Assembly: GCF_000001735.4 (NCBI RefSeq)
Contig: NC_003071.7
Span: 14,421,443-14,485,442, forward strand
Origin: Arabidopsis thaliana
Lineage: Eukaryota > Streptophyta > Magnoliopsida > Brassicales > Brassicaceae
Direction of reading: 5' to 3'
DNA length: 64,000 nucleotides
The translations under genes were made by a program, and so were the position numbers. The notes under the pieces are model-generated. The model was not told the DNA's origin, searched no databases, and worked only from the letters and a program-made list of their open reading frames with translations. Positions 1 through 10,827 of the stretch are shown here, in pieces (within the stretch, counting starts at the first letter, position 1; each line of letters begins with the position of its first letter).

Positions 1-1817
1 CCGCTGAATGTTCTTTAAGTCTTGATACCGGTTCAGCATCCAAGACAAAGTTAGTTTCCATTACTTCAGGAGCTTCATCTGTTGCACACTGCAGAACATT
101 GCATTCCACTATCTCAGCTTTCTCGTGCCAACTAACACTAGAAGAACCACGAGCTGTTAAATCTTGAGAAGGACTATCACTTTCACTTTCACTTTCAGAA
201 AGAACTGAAGCAATGGTGCGAGAACCCGGTGTAAACCTTGAAGAAGAAGATACCCTCTTCGGTTTCTCTCCACCACTTCTTGAATCGAAAGAGAAAGAAC
301 GATGCTCTTGCAAGTCGGATTTCGACTCAATTTCAATCGTTGAAGCAGTTTTAGAGGTAGAGGTTCGTCCACTGAAGCTTAAAGAAGTACATGTCTTCCT
401 GAACATCATATCATATATTCATGTTTTGAGTCATATATGAAAACATCTCTACAATGTCAAATCCAAATGTCATTACCTGTCACTCTGGTTAGCCACAGAG
501 GCAAGTCTTGATATATCTCGACCGCGTTGTATAGATTTTTTCTTCTGCATCATCCATACAAGTTTAGGTAGCAAACAAGAAAAAGAAGAAACTCTACAAA
601 ACATGGTATTAACAGACTGAATCTCTAAAACAAACCTTAATCTCTGAAGGTTTAGAAGCTCTTGATGCTCTTTTGAAATGAGTAGGATCCGAGTATCGTT
701 TCAAACAAGAACCTGGACCATTTATATCAAATCTGACAAAAACCGCTAAGAATCAGCATCATATTTATTATCATCAGTCTAAAACATAGCAGAAACAGTA
801 ATAACAAAAAAGAAAATGAGAGTTAAAAGGTGTATATACTTGTCAAGCAAGTGTAACCGCGGAGGTTCCCGGCAATCTTCATATGGAGTCATAATAAACG
901 GTGGCAATTCGTCATACATAAAGTGATTTTGCACATTTGGTATACGAGGATGCCACTCCAGACCTAAAACAGCATGTAAACACTATGTTCATTAACTATA
1001 CTTAAATTTTCTAAAGAACTCAAATAGTGAAAGATCATGACTTATTTAATTAAGATCCATAAGAAAGACTACTAGTATCATTCATCATCAAATTCTAAAC
1101 TCAAAAAAGAGTATTTTAAGCTAAGAAGTTAGTGCAAAAGGCATGTGAGCTAGGGCCTACAATAAACTCAACAGGATATAAATTTTTGATTAAAGAACAA
1201 ACATGTGAATCTAGACATTAAAGAAGATTGACAAGAGAAACAAGACAAAAGAAACCTCCAGTGTATGCAAAATGAATGTGATTTGTTTGTGCAAGCACTG
1301 TCTTTTGGATTGTAGGAACTTTAGCTTCTATTTGCTTCAATCTCATCTTCAATTTGTTGCTTCTTGATGCTGTTATCATTACCTCCTCTTGTATTCCATG
1401 GAATATCTCTGCTGCGAATCTGAAACAATGTGAGTTTAACATAAAAACTCAGGACAAGTAAGATTGGCTGAGAACCATAAAATAAGCAAATGAAGAAGAC
1501 CAAACACAGCAAAATTAAAGATTTTACAGAGAATCAAAGAAGATCACTGACTCCATATTGTCACATTTTTACTTAAGATTTTTTTTTTTTTAAAAACATT
1601 TATAAGTCAATTATAAAAAAAAAGAAACAGAGGAAACAGAGTTGACTTAAAGTACTACTTACTCTGTGAGATCACCGAGTTGACGCAAGATCCCGACGAG
1701 TCCAGAAACGGCGACGTCGTCGAGAATCGCTTTAGGGTCTTCACGGTCGACTTTTGTGTGAAGCTCTTTTTGCCCTAAACCGTAGACATTCCTAACTTGG
1801 AGCCTAACAAGCGGCAT
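1..1817 (-). CDS. SCAR1: SCAR/WAVE-family protein SCAR1 (WAVE1), N-terminal half, partial
   Basis: Subunit of the SCAR/WAVE complex, which activates ARP2/3 to nucleate branched actin at the plasma membrane. Six exons are readable on the minus strand: 1663-1817, 1256-1419, 840-963, 636-732, 477-544 and 398 to beyond position 1. All have GT-AG borders and phases that join. The protein begins MPLVRLQVRNVYGLGQKEL and continues with FAAEIFHGIQEEVM and LAQTNHIHFAYTGG, the SCAR homology domain at about residues 1-180 that contacts the other complex subunits. A serine-rich stretch follows, then the SSSVSWHEKAEIVE block typical of plant SCARs. The C-terminal WH2 and acidic (VCA) region that binds actin and ARP2/3 lies outside the window. 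The start is the first in-frame ATG. The family assignment is firm; the specific paralogue rests on remembered gene order. Confidence 0.93.
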
Positions 1818-2435
1818 TTGCTCTGTTCTTGAGAAAGATTCCGGAGGAATGATCAGATGGGTTTTGAAGATAAGAAACAAAGATTGAGTTTTTGTGGGTT
1901 ATGTTGCTTGAGGTGGGTGAGAGATTATGGCAGCTTAACCGCCGAAACGAGAGAGAGAGGGAAAATTTGGAGATTACAAAAAGGTTTTTCGTTGTAAAAA
2001 GAGAAAAGAGAGACTCGGAGACATTGCTAACACCGCAAGCCATTCCCTTTTTCAATGTCATCATTTTAACTAAAAGTGCTAAGAGAAAATTACGAAAAAG
2101 GGCTTGGAGCAAAAAGAAAGGTACCCATAACCTACCCATATGGAGCGAATCATGATCCAAATTAGTCATTTGTTACTTACATAATTTCCCGAAAATAAAC
2201 TTTAGTTTTTATAAGAATTTGTTAGTGCTAAACATAAATTATTTAAAAAGAACTATAAACATTTTTAGTCATGTGTATAACCCCTACTTGTAATACTATA
2301 TTTGTATGCTTAAGTCATCTAATGAGAACTTACTCTGCTTAATCTTCTACTACTAGCTACTAAAACAAAAAACTTCTACTACTTGTAATATTATATCATA
2401 TACATTTTGCACAAATATGGAGTATAAAACTAGAA

Positions 2436-2540
2436 GTTAAAGTTTGGATCATTGAATGAGCATTTGAAGACTTCTATTATAAAATAGAAATGCGTTACAG
2501 TTTAGATAGCGTTAAAGTTTGAATCATTGAATGAGAATTT
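2436..2540 (+). repeat. Pair of 30-bp direct repeats
   Basis: The 30 bases at 2436-2465 recur at 2511-2540 with about two mismatches. Both begin GTTAAAGTTTG and contain ATCATTGAATGAG. The offset is 75 bp. This is probably an old local duplication in the spacer; no function is apparent. Confidence 0.6.
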
Positions 2541-4564
2541 GGTCGTTTGCGAGGAAATAGACTTGTTGAGTTGGCTACATATTTATTGGAGAACAAAACT
2601 CCCATAAATGAGGCATCAATACATACGTAACACTTGTACTCAAACTCTATAGCTGTGATTTGTTTTTGTTTTTGACACCAACTATATATGAATGATGATG
2701 GTACAATTCAAAGATTTTCATAATGAATCTAGTAAAGCGGAAGTGTATGTATTGCCGTAATGGTGTGCCTCTCGCATCCTTGATCTATACAATCAAGTTT
2801 GATGTTACAAGAGTTGCATAATATCTTCCATCTACACACGCTGCGTAGTGTGTGCGCGTGTGGGTGAATGTATTCATACATCTATATCTTACACTACTTG
2901 AGGACTTGCACACATGCATGTGGATGTGTGACTTACTCCATCCTCGTTTAGGCATATATACACAATAATAAATCATGCACAAGCATTTTAGATCTGTGCT
3001 TCTAGAGTTTTGGATCTGGCTCCCATTAACCAAAGCAATTTATCAACTCGAATTCTTTTGTCGTTTTTCTTGATACTAACATATAAATACATTTTATTTA
3101 TAAACTACAGTTCAGACATATGGATCGAAGATCCACAGTACTACTCCAGTACTCCATACAAGCTAATACACAGTATTAGAAGTAATCAATTCTTATGGTC
3201 CTTGGTAGGTATAGTATTATTAAATAAGTGATGCGATTAGATCAATGCATGACTTTTAGCTGGTCGTCTATTTATGGATGCTACCTAAACATAAATTTAA
3301 TCACATGTCATTTATTATTTATTATTACTCCTAAATTGTTCTGTCCATTAAATATTTTATAAGTTGTTACTTGCTACTCCTATCAACCATTAATGGTAAT
3401 CTTTGACGCAGATTCTATGAGCTATACTATTGCATTGTTTTCCATCATATATTATCAATCACAAGTAACTCTTCACAAAAAATGGCGGTCAATAAAGTGA
3501 CACTTACAAAACTCAATGGTTTAAATAAAAACTACAACATTGCTGAAAAATATACATAAATTTTAAACACGAAATTGGTTAACAAAACAAAATTGGCGGT
3601 CATCTCATGTTTTTTTTTATATCATAGTAAATCTCGAAATGTGCTTTGATTAAAGATCAGACCATCGAATGGTGCACTAGCATTCTCATATAATTTGACA
3701 TATAAAATAGTATAAGTAACAATATACTAATATAGTAGTAGTATATTAATCATTTGCATAAATATAAAACAAGAATTGGTCCAATGACCCATCGATGGCA
3801 TCAATGCCTTGTTCTTGGATGAAACGTGGCATATACAGTACGGTGTCGGATTAAGACATGATACCATAATTAGATATCGTATTTTTCGAAAACGTCAATA
3901 TGTTGTTAGTTGATTTTATGAGAGGCAGGTTTTTCCAATAAGATAATCTTTCTTTTATTTAATCAGAATCCAACTCATTGACTTTGCAATTGCTGATAAT
4001 TTATTCACGATAGAAGAGTATTGATCTGAAGCAATTACATAGTGATAAATCTAGTAGTCATTCTAAATTATTAAGATATAAAATCACCAAACTGGAAATT
4101 GCTTCTTCTTTTTCTTGTTAACATCAAATTGGAAATAGCTATAAGAGAAGAGTATAGCTAGGAGGACCCATCACCCATCCATGATCAGGCTTTAAATATA
4201 ATTTCGATCCCTTCATGCTGATGGACCACACTCTTCCCATGGTTTTGGATAATATTCTAGTTATAGTCCATATCACATTTTACACCAAAAAACAATTCTT
4301 AAGATTTCAAAAACCATTTTACATTTGAGCCCATGATTATTATATGTAAACAAAGGTTCAGAATCATGCAAGTTAAGATCAAGTAATATCACCAAGCTCT
4401 ACGTTTATTCAACACAACATTGGACCTTAAGAAATCTTTATGATCTTGTAAGGTGAATTATGGATTCATACTAATTAACTAAAAGAGAGTTTGTATACGC
4501 GCTAAGTTATCAAATTTAGAGAACACAAACAACAAATGAACAAACACATTTGTTTGGAAATCTC

Positions 4565-4640
4565 TAGGCCCAAACCAAACCCATTGAAAGCCCATAAGCT
4601 CAACATCACTGATCTATTTCTTAGTATTGGGCTAATATAG
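4565..4640 (+). promoter_or_regulatory. Site II-like motifs upstream of the Alba gene
   Basis: GGCCCA-type (AGGCCCAAAC), AAAGCCCATAAG and TTGGGCTAA motifs lie within 80 bp, about 210-280 bp before the ATG. A TTAGGGTT telo-box-like element follows near 4813. Site II (TGGGCY) plus telo-box is the usual arrangement for TCP-regulated genes of the translation and growth class in Arabidopsis. The link to this gene is inferred from position. Confidence 0.45.
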
Positions 4641-4840
4641 TCATATGTCACCAAAGTCCAAACAAAGAAAAATCTTCAAGCCGACAACCCGATTTCCATA
4701 ACCGGATAGACCGGATTGTGGGTAAGGAGTTTATGCGGGTTGACCCGATTTCACAAGCGTATCTGTCTTGTTTAATTTCGTTACTCGTCGTCGTCCCTTA
4801 ACTCGAGAAAAATTAGGGTTACGGATTCCGATTAGCAAGC

Positions 4841-5778
4841 ATGGAAGAGATCACCGATGGAGTGAACAACATGAACTTAGCCACCGATTCGCAGAAGAAA
4901 AACCGGATTCAGGTTTCCAACACTAAGAAACCATTGTTCTTCTATGTCAATCTCGCCAAGGTACATACACAGTTTATTCTTCGATTGCTAATGGAACTCG
5001 TCTTCTAATCTAAGCTTTGAAATTTCTGCAATCTAAGATCTTTTTCAATCGCAAATATGTGAATCCAGTCCAAAGTCTCAATTTTTATGGCAATCTCTTT
5101 ACTTAATACGATTTTACTGTTTCAATTAGGAAGAGCCAATAAGTATTTTAGCTTGGGTTGGTTTAGGGATTAGTTTTTTTGGTTATGATTGATTGATGTA
5201 ACAAAGTTTTGTTGTTTGGATTTTGTTCAGAGGTATATGCAGCAGTACAATGATGTTGAATTGTCTGCCCTTGGCATGGGTATGTTTGTTCTTAATCACT
5301 TCATTAAGCTAACATTCCTCTGAATAAATGGTTTATTGGTAAATACTAATTAAGATTACTCTTCAACATGAATGTGCAGCCATTGCAACTGTTGTTACTG
5401 TTACTGAAATACTGAAGAACAATGGTTTTGCTGTTGAGAAGAGTAAGTATCTTTATAGTTTCACTATTGGAGATTTCACGACTCTAAGCTTTGCTTTTTT
5501 TTTGACAAATATGGTTTCTTCTTCTATATAGAGATCATGACTTCAACTGTTGATATTAAGGATGATGCAAGAGGACGTCCTGTGCAGAAAGCTAAGGTAG
5601 TTCTTCATGCCTACTACTTGTGAAACTATAATTTTCATCGACCTCTTATCTTGATTTAACAGTTTGGTTTTTGGTCTTGCAGATTGAGATTACGCTTGTG
5701 AAGTCAGAGAAGTTTGATGAACTAATGGCTGCAGCCAATGAAGAAAAAGAAGATGCAGAAGCTCAGGTGCAGAACTGA
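4841..5778 (+). CDS. ALBA2: Alba-domain DNA/RNA-binding protein (short form)
   Basis: Small nucleic-acid-binding protein of the Alba superfamily. Plant members act in chromatin and RNA metabolism, including R-loop regulation. Five exons: 4841-4960, 5231-5279, 5380-5442, 5532-5596 and 5683-5778. They join in phase to give 130 residues, the usual length of the single-domain (Rpp20-like) Alba class with no RGG tail. The N terminus MEEITDGVNNMN is followed by RIQVSNTKKPLFFYVNLAK (strand 1), RYMQQYNDVELSALGMA, then VVTVTEILKNNGFAVEK and a KIEITLVKSEKFDEL strand, which is the Alba fold order. The C terminus is acidic (EEKEDAEAQ). The start is the only in-frame ATG after the leader. The symbol and locus (At2g34160) are from memory. 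Confidence 0.93.
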
Positions 5779-6855
5779 AAATAGCTTTTAACTATTTTGG
5801 GTTTCTTGATGCTTATTCTATAAAGGGCTTTATTTGTTTAATTTCATTAATTTTTGGCTTGTTATCACAATGGATGGTTTGTTGTATCTGTTAACTTTTG
5901 ATAGGAAGAATGATAGCTAAACAATAAAACATCTCGGCCATAAATTTTCTTAGCATCATTCTACCACAATTTCTCAAAATTTGGACTAGAAAACGATGAT
6001 AAAATCTACAGTGATATGAAAATATATGTCTTAAGCCTAATGAGCATAATAAAAGTGATATTTGTCACAGTATATATCTCTAGAATTGGTTGAGACGACA
6101 TAAATAGATAGAAATTTAAAGTTTACAATTTGTGACTCAATTTGGGTGAGGAAGACACTAACACAAGCCACTCGTGACTTGTCGCTTTTCTTTATTTTTT
6201 TCCTTCTTGAAATTCCATTTTCGTCTCCGTCATCTTCACGGCACAGAAATATACACAAAACCAAAAGCTTACTCAATCTTTTGTTTCTCTCTCTTTCACA
6301 TGCCTTTGTTCTTACTCTTCCTCAAGACTCAAGTCTCGTCCTTTTCTCTAGGCCCTCTCACTCAGACTCATCACACTCTCTCTCGGTGCAGATAACGAAC
6401 TTACACAACTCCGAAGCTCCTCCCTCCACATCTCTCCGGTTAGTAGATTTCACAATTCAATCATGCAATGCTCCACTTAGTTTCTACATTGCTTCAATGA
6501 TCTCTTTCCATTACTCCCCATAAATCCTTTTCCAATGATTTGAATCACGGGTTTGAAAGTTTAGCGGCGCAACTATATATTTGAATTAAATGAAAGTTTC
6601 TTGTAAAGTTCTTAACGTTTTTGTACGTTTTCCATCTTCTTCAGATTTGTCGTTGGGTTCATGTGTGTCAGTATGTATAATTAATTACTTAAATTAGTCA
6701 ACTACTATGGAATCTAGGTAGCTCCGACTTATTTATTTATGTTTTGGTTTTCCAGATCTGTTTTGGAGAACTGTGTAACATCATTAAGTTTGGCAGAGAA
6801 AAATAAGTTGGTGTCAGTCCATCTCTGATCTTCTCTAACGGCTTTGGTTGGTTCT
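5779..6855. other. Alba 3' region, then leader region of the DUF688 gene
   Basis: The first few hundred bases would be the Alba 3' UTR. From about 6180 to 6850 the sequence is rich in CT runs on the plus strand, as in Arabidopsis 5' leaders, and probably includes the leader of the DUF688 gene with at least one leader intron. The 125-codon open frame at 6146-6523 lies in this CT-rich stretch and shows no family features. Confidence 0.45.
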
Positions 6856-8609
6856 ATGGCGGAGAAACAACTTAACTTCGATGCACCTCTTCTTTCAACA
6901 AGGAGGATGAAAAAATCTGCAATCTCTGTACGCAGAAACATGCCAAAGCAGCTCACTGATGAGTCCAAGACAAGTGAATCTCTTTCTGTTTCAGTTCTTG
7001 TCCAAGACATGGGTTTAGATCAGGTTCCGGATTCTCCCTTGGAGAGTAAACATGTAGAAGAAGAAGCAGAAGAGAGTGAAGATGATGATGTTTTCTCTGA
7101 TGCCCTTGATACATTGTCTCTAAAGCAAAGCATAAGTGGTGGTGGTGGTGTTGAGGCAATGAAACCGTCAATGCCATCTGAGGATCCTCAATTCATGTTG
7201 GATCGTTTCTTACCTGCTGCGAAATCCTTGACTCTGGAGCAACCACCTCAATATTCTTGGAAGCGACAGCCATTGCCCCTCATGTCAGAACCAATGAGAC
7301 AGATTAGAGATATAGTACCAGCAGAGAATCGTGCAACTCCTACAAGGTATGAGTCTAGTTTTACTCCATCTTATTATCAGGACATAGATGACGAAGAAAG
7401 CGAGGAGGATTCAGATGACGATGAAGTTTCTGAGTATCTTTCTAAGAGAGGCTGTGGTATGATGTCTCCACAAATCTGCTTTAAAAACTCACTCGGTATG
7501 CTGAGCTCAGTGAATGGTCTTAAAGAGAAACCTTACTCTCTGAGAACCCCAAGCCATGATCAAGTGAAGTCAAGCAAGGTCGCTCAGCTCAAATCTCGGT
7601 TCCAATCTGTGAAAAAGGTTCCTTCTCAAGCATCTCCTTCCTTTTCACCTTTTTAGTATAATATAGACTGATCAGAAACTCACTGAAGATCAATCAAAAA
7701 TGTTTTCAGCTCGCTCTTGATTATAAGCAAAAGTTGGGAAGTATAGCTCAGTCTCCAGTACACCCAAGTGTTGGGAAGAAGTTTAACTTTGGTTCTGAAC
7801 AACATGAATCGAAGAGTTCTGCAAGTAGGCCATCATCTCCTTACAGACAAAATGGCTGTATGTCACCGTATCGCAGTGTAGGAAACAGTTCTCCTCTTCA
7901 CGCTGCGGGTTTCCCTGGGACTCGTAAGGAAGCAGAGGTTATGAGAGCTAACAGGTTGAACAAGCATATCAGAAACATAAGCAAGTCTCACGAATCACTC
8001 TATCCAAAAAGTACAAAACAAGACTGTTCAACGAGCTCTGCCATGGAGAAGACATTATATGTTGACTCAGAGAATTCTCCAAGGACCAGCAATGAGAATC
8101 GTAGCTCTAATGTCAAGAAATTGCCAGAAACAATTTCAGAGGAACCTGAAATGGAGGGAAAGAAACCGAAAGCCGTTCGCGAGCTTAAGGCTGTAGAAAC
8201 TCTTAGTATTAGCAGTGGAGTCAAGATGATGAAGGCAGATGAGTTGGGAAAGAACAACAGTGGCTGTGATCTATCTCCACTTGCTCCGCCGCCACCCAAA
8301 AAGCCTTCCGAGTCTTGGCTTTTCAGTAATCTGCCGTCAGTAAGCTCAAAGATCCCTTCACCGAGATACCTGTTTCATCCCCAAAAAAAGAATGTTGAAG
8401 AAAACTCCACAAGTGTTACCAAGTGGGAAACTATAGTCAAGACTTCTTATACGCACAGAGATCATATACGCTATTCTGAAGTAAGCATGTAAAGTTTTCC
8501 CTGGGAGATAAAGAAACACAATGAGGCGATAATACTAACCCTTCTTTGATCTTCGCTATATCTTTTGCAGGAACTCGTTGCTCATTCATCTTGCCAATCA
8601 AAAACTTAG
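6856..8609 (+). CDS. DUF688-domain protein
   Basis: Protein of unknown function with the plant DUF688 layout. Three exons (6856-7617, 7710-8480, 8571-8609) join in phase to give 523 residues. The protein starts MAEKQLNFDAPLLSTRRM, the typical DUF688 N terminus. An acidic serine-rich stretch (EEEAEESEDDDVFSDALDTL) follows at about 65-90, then FLPAAKSLTLEQPPQYSWKR, the most characteristic DUF688 block, and a second acidic run (DIDDEESEEDSDDDEVSEYL). The second exon is Ser/Pro/Lys-rich with LALDYKQKLGS and an APPPPKKPSESWLFSNLPS segment, which is also typical. The last exon adds only 12 residues. The ATG at 6856 is the first with a continuous frame. There is no transmembrane or catalytic motif. 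I recognise it as At2g34170; the role is not known. Confidence 0.85.
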
Positions 8610-9318
8610 TGGTTTGAAGCTCCCTTGGGATGGATCATCACGTTGAATTACAATTTCATCGACGTAAGAAAACCGCAGTTTCTTTTGTGACCCTTAGAAC
8701 ACTTAACACGTAATCCCTCAGATTGATTTACATGTGTAGTTATACTTTCATATCTGTGTGTTGCCTACTTAACTAATAAGAAGAACAATTGTTCCCAGTA
8801 AATGCTATGTTCATATTTCTATCTATACCCAATTCAAACCCAATTAACTGTTGGAAGTTTTTTCAAGCTAACTGTTTCCATTCAGGTGAAGGTTACCAGG
8901 ACTACAAGGCAGCAAAGTCTACAGGTAACATTTACACATTTCAGTTTATCATATAGTCTCTCTGATGAAGCATAAATATGTGTTAGCTTAGGATGAACAA
9001 GACAGTGTTATAGGGGAAGGCCGAGAAAAAAATTCCATTAAGCTCGTCTCTTTGTAGAGATACATGTACAACATATTAGCAATAAACGAAAAACTAGCCA
9101 TTTAATCGCCAGCAAAAACCGTCTAACTGCCTTATTAAGATCTCACTCTTAATTTCTTTTTTTCTCTGATCTTCCTAATCACTCTCATTACAACTCTCAC
9201 TTTCATATATATACACAAAACAAATTAAGTATAGTAACAAAGAATGTTAATATTCGTTTCTATGATACCTTCTCTTGTTATGTCTTCTTCTCTCGACCTT
9301 CCTGTTTTCTTAACTTTG
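8610..9318. other. Convergent 3' regions of the DUF688 and CIPK13 genes
   Basis: The two genes face each other. The 700-bp spacer must hold both 3' UTRs. No open frame of interest, hairpin or repeat is seen. Confidence 0.5.
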
Positions 9319-10827
9319 TCACTGTTCAATTTCAGGTGGCAAACACATTACTTCTTCAACTTCATCTGCTTGGTAATGCATCAGTTTCTCCAGCTGTGGT
9401 CTAAGTTCCTTGTTGCAAAACTCTTCATACTCTTCTATATTTCCTCCTTTCTTCTTCACTTCAACCACCACAAGAGATGGCGTCAGCTCAAAGATCTCGA
9501 CTCTAATTGTCAACGGTCCTTTAGCTCCTTCTCTACAACCTTCTAGCCTCACGCTCCAATCCTTCTTCCTCACCATAAATTTCACCTCTTTGGCAATCTC
9601 TTCCAATTTCGATATGATCTTTGTCATAGGAGCAGCAGATACAAACCTTGCTCCTTGTCCACCTTCTTCAAACAAACCCGAAAGATCTGAGAACGATAAG
9701 ATGTCAAATGCGTTTAGACTCGCGGGTCTCGGCATTGAATCAACCCTTTTAATATCAAACTCTGCATCTCCTTCTGAAGCAGTCGATGATCGGCCTGATG
9801 ACAATGATGATGAATCGTCATCATCATTGTCATCATCCTCCCTACATAACTTATCGTTTTCAATATAGAATTTGACATGTTTGAACCCTTTCTTGAACCA
9901 TCTATGCTTCATGATCTCCGGTATTGTGATTCGGGTATCTGGATTCGTGTCTAGCATCCGGGTCACAAGCCTTGCAAGCTCAGGAGAAAACCATTTAGGA
10001 CACTTAAACTGCCCTTTATATATCTTTGTATACATAACCAATATGTTCTTGTCATCAAATGGAAGATAACCAGCCATCAATACAAACAAGATCACTCCAC
10101 AAGACCAAATATCGGCTTTTGCACCTTCATAACCTTTCCTTGTCAAAACCTCAGGCGCCAAATAAGCTGGTGTCCCGCAAAACGTTTGACAGATTCCTTC
10201 TTGCTTGAGCTGCTCCGAGACAACGCTGAGCCCAAAGTCAGAGACTTTCACGTTCCCCTTGTCGTCCAAAAGCAGATTCTCAAGCTTGAGATCGCGGTGG
10301 TAAACACCGCGGCTGTGGCAGAAAGCAACGGATGAGATCAACTGCTGGAAATATCTCCTCGCGGTTCCTTCTCGAAGCCGTCCTCTAGCCACCGTATTAT
10401 AAAGCTCTCCGCCTCGAACGTACTCCATCACAATGTAAATCTTTGTCTTCGTAGCCATAACCTCGAGTAGGTGTACAATGTAAGGGTGGCGGACACGGCG
10501 GAGGATTGAAATCTCCCGTTTAATATGACCGGCCAATCCACTCTTCACTATCTTCTCCTTGTCAATGACTTTGATGGCAACATCCTCGCCAGAATGAATG
10601 TTCCGTGCTAAATAGACCTTAGCGAAGCTTCCGTGGCCAAGAAGCTTTCCTATTTCGTACTTGTCCATGAGAATAGAGCCTTGTGGAGTCCGCGGACTCC
10701 TCGGGCTCTCTGGAGTACTGGTCTCTTTGTTCGTATTTTTTGTAACGATTCGAGCAAGAAGACCCGCCATGAATTGTATTGGCGTTGGGCCGGGGATGGC
10801 CAACGGTGTAGATAGTACTTGAGCCAT
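9319..10827 (-). CDS. CIPK13: CBL-interacting protein kinase CIPK13
   Basis: SnRK3-type Ser/Thr kinase that is recruited and activated by calcium-loaded CBL sensors, typically to phosphorylate ion transporters at membranes. It is a single intronless frame of 502 residues, as expected for the intron-poor CIPK clade. The kinase domain covers about 57-311: LGHGSFAKVYLA glycine loop, AIK lysine at 86, HRDLKLEN with Asp179, DFG at 197-199, APE at about 225. After an acidic run (331-338) comes the CBL-binding NAF motif at 372-374 in LNAFDILSFSDLSGLF. A PPI-type phosphatase-binding segment (ISKLEEIAKEVKFMVRKKDW) follows. The start at MAQVLSTPLAIPGP is chosen over an upstream in-frame ATG 43 codons earlier because it gives the known CIPK13 length. 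All catalytic residues are present. Confidence 0.95.
   Translation of the reverse strand: MAQVLSTPLAIPGPTPIQFMAGLLARIVTKNTNKETSTPESPRSPRTPQGSILMDKYEIGKLLGHGSFAKVYLARNIHSGEDVAIKVIDKEKIVKSGLAGHIKREISILRRVRHPYIVHLLEVMATKTKIYIVMEYVRGGELYNTVARGRLREGTARRYFQQLISSVAFCHSRGVYHRDLKLENLLLDDKGNVKVSDFGLSVVSEQLKQEGICQTFCGTPAYLAPEVLTRKGYEGAKADIWSCGVILFVLMAGYLPFDDKNILVMYTKIYKGQFKCPKWFSPELARLVTRMLDTNPDTRITIPEIMKHRWFKKGFKHVKFYIENDKLCREDDDNDDDDSSSLSSGRSSTASEGDAEFDIKRVDSMPRPASLNAFDILSFSDLSGLFEEGGQGARFVSAAPMTKIISKLEEIAKEVKFMVRKKDWSVRLEGCREGAKGPLTIRVEIFELTPSLVVVEVKKKGGNIEEYEEFCNKELRPQLEKLMHYQADEVEEVMCLPPEIEQ

Larger units (their letters stand above)
1818..4840. other. AT-rich intergenic region upstream of SCAR1 and the Alba gene
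   Basis: No gene is visible. The stretch next to 1817 would hold the SCAR1 promoter and leader. A degenerate direct repeat lies at 2436-2465 and 2511-2540. The last 280 bases hold the Alba promoter. Short open frames here (for example near 2785-3033) have no family signature and biased low-complexity composition. Confidence 0.6.

Noticed and set aside
2785-3033. 82-codon minus-strand frame in the SCAR1/Alba spacer
   Set aside because: Composition reflects CA/TG-rich repeats and no family resemblance was seen.
6146-6523. 125-codon plus-strand frame in the DUF688 leader region
   Set aside because: CT-rich leader sequence with Ser/Phe/Leu-biased translation, no family features and an overlapping alternative frame of similar quality.
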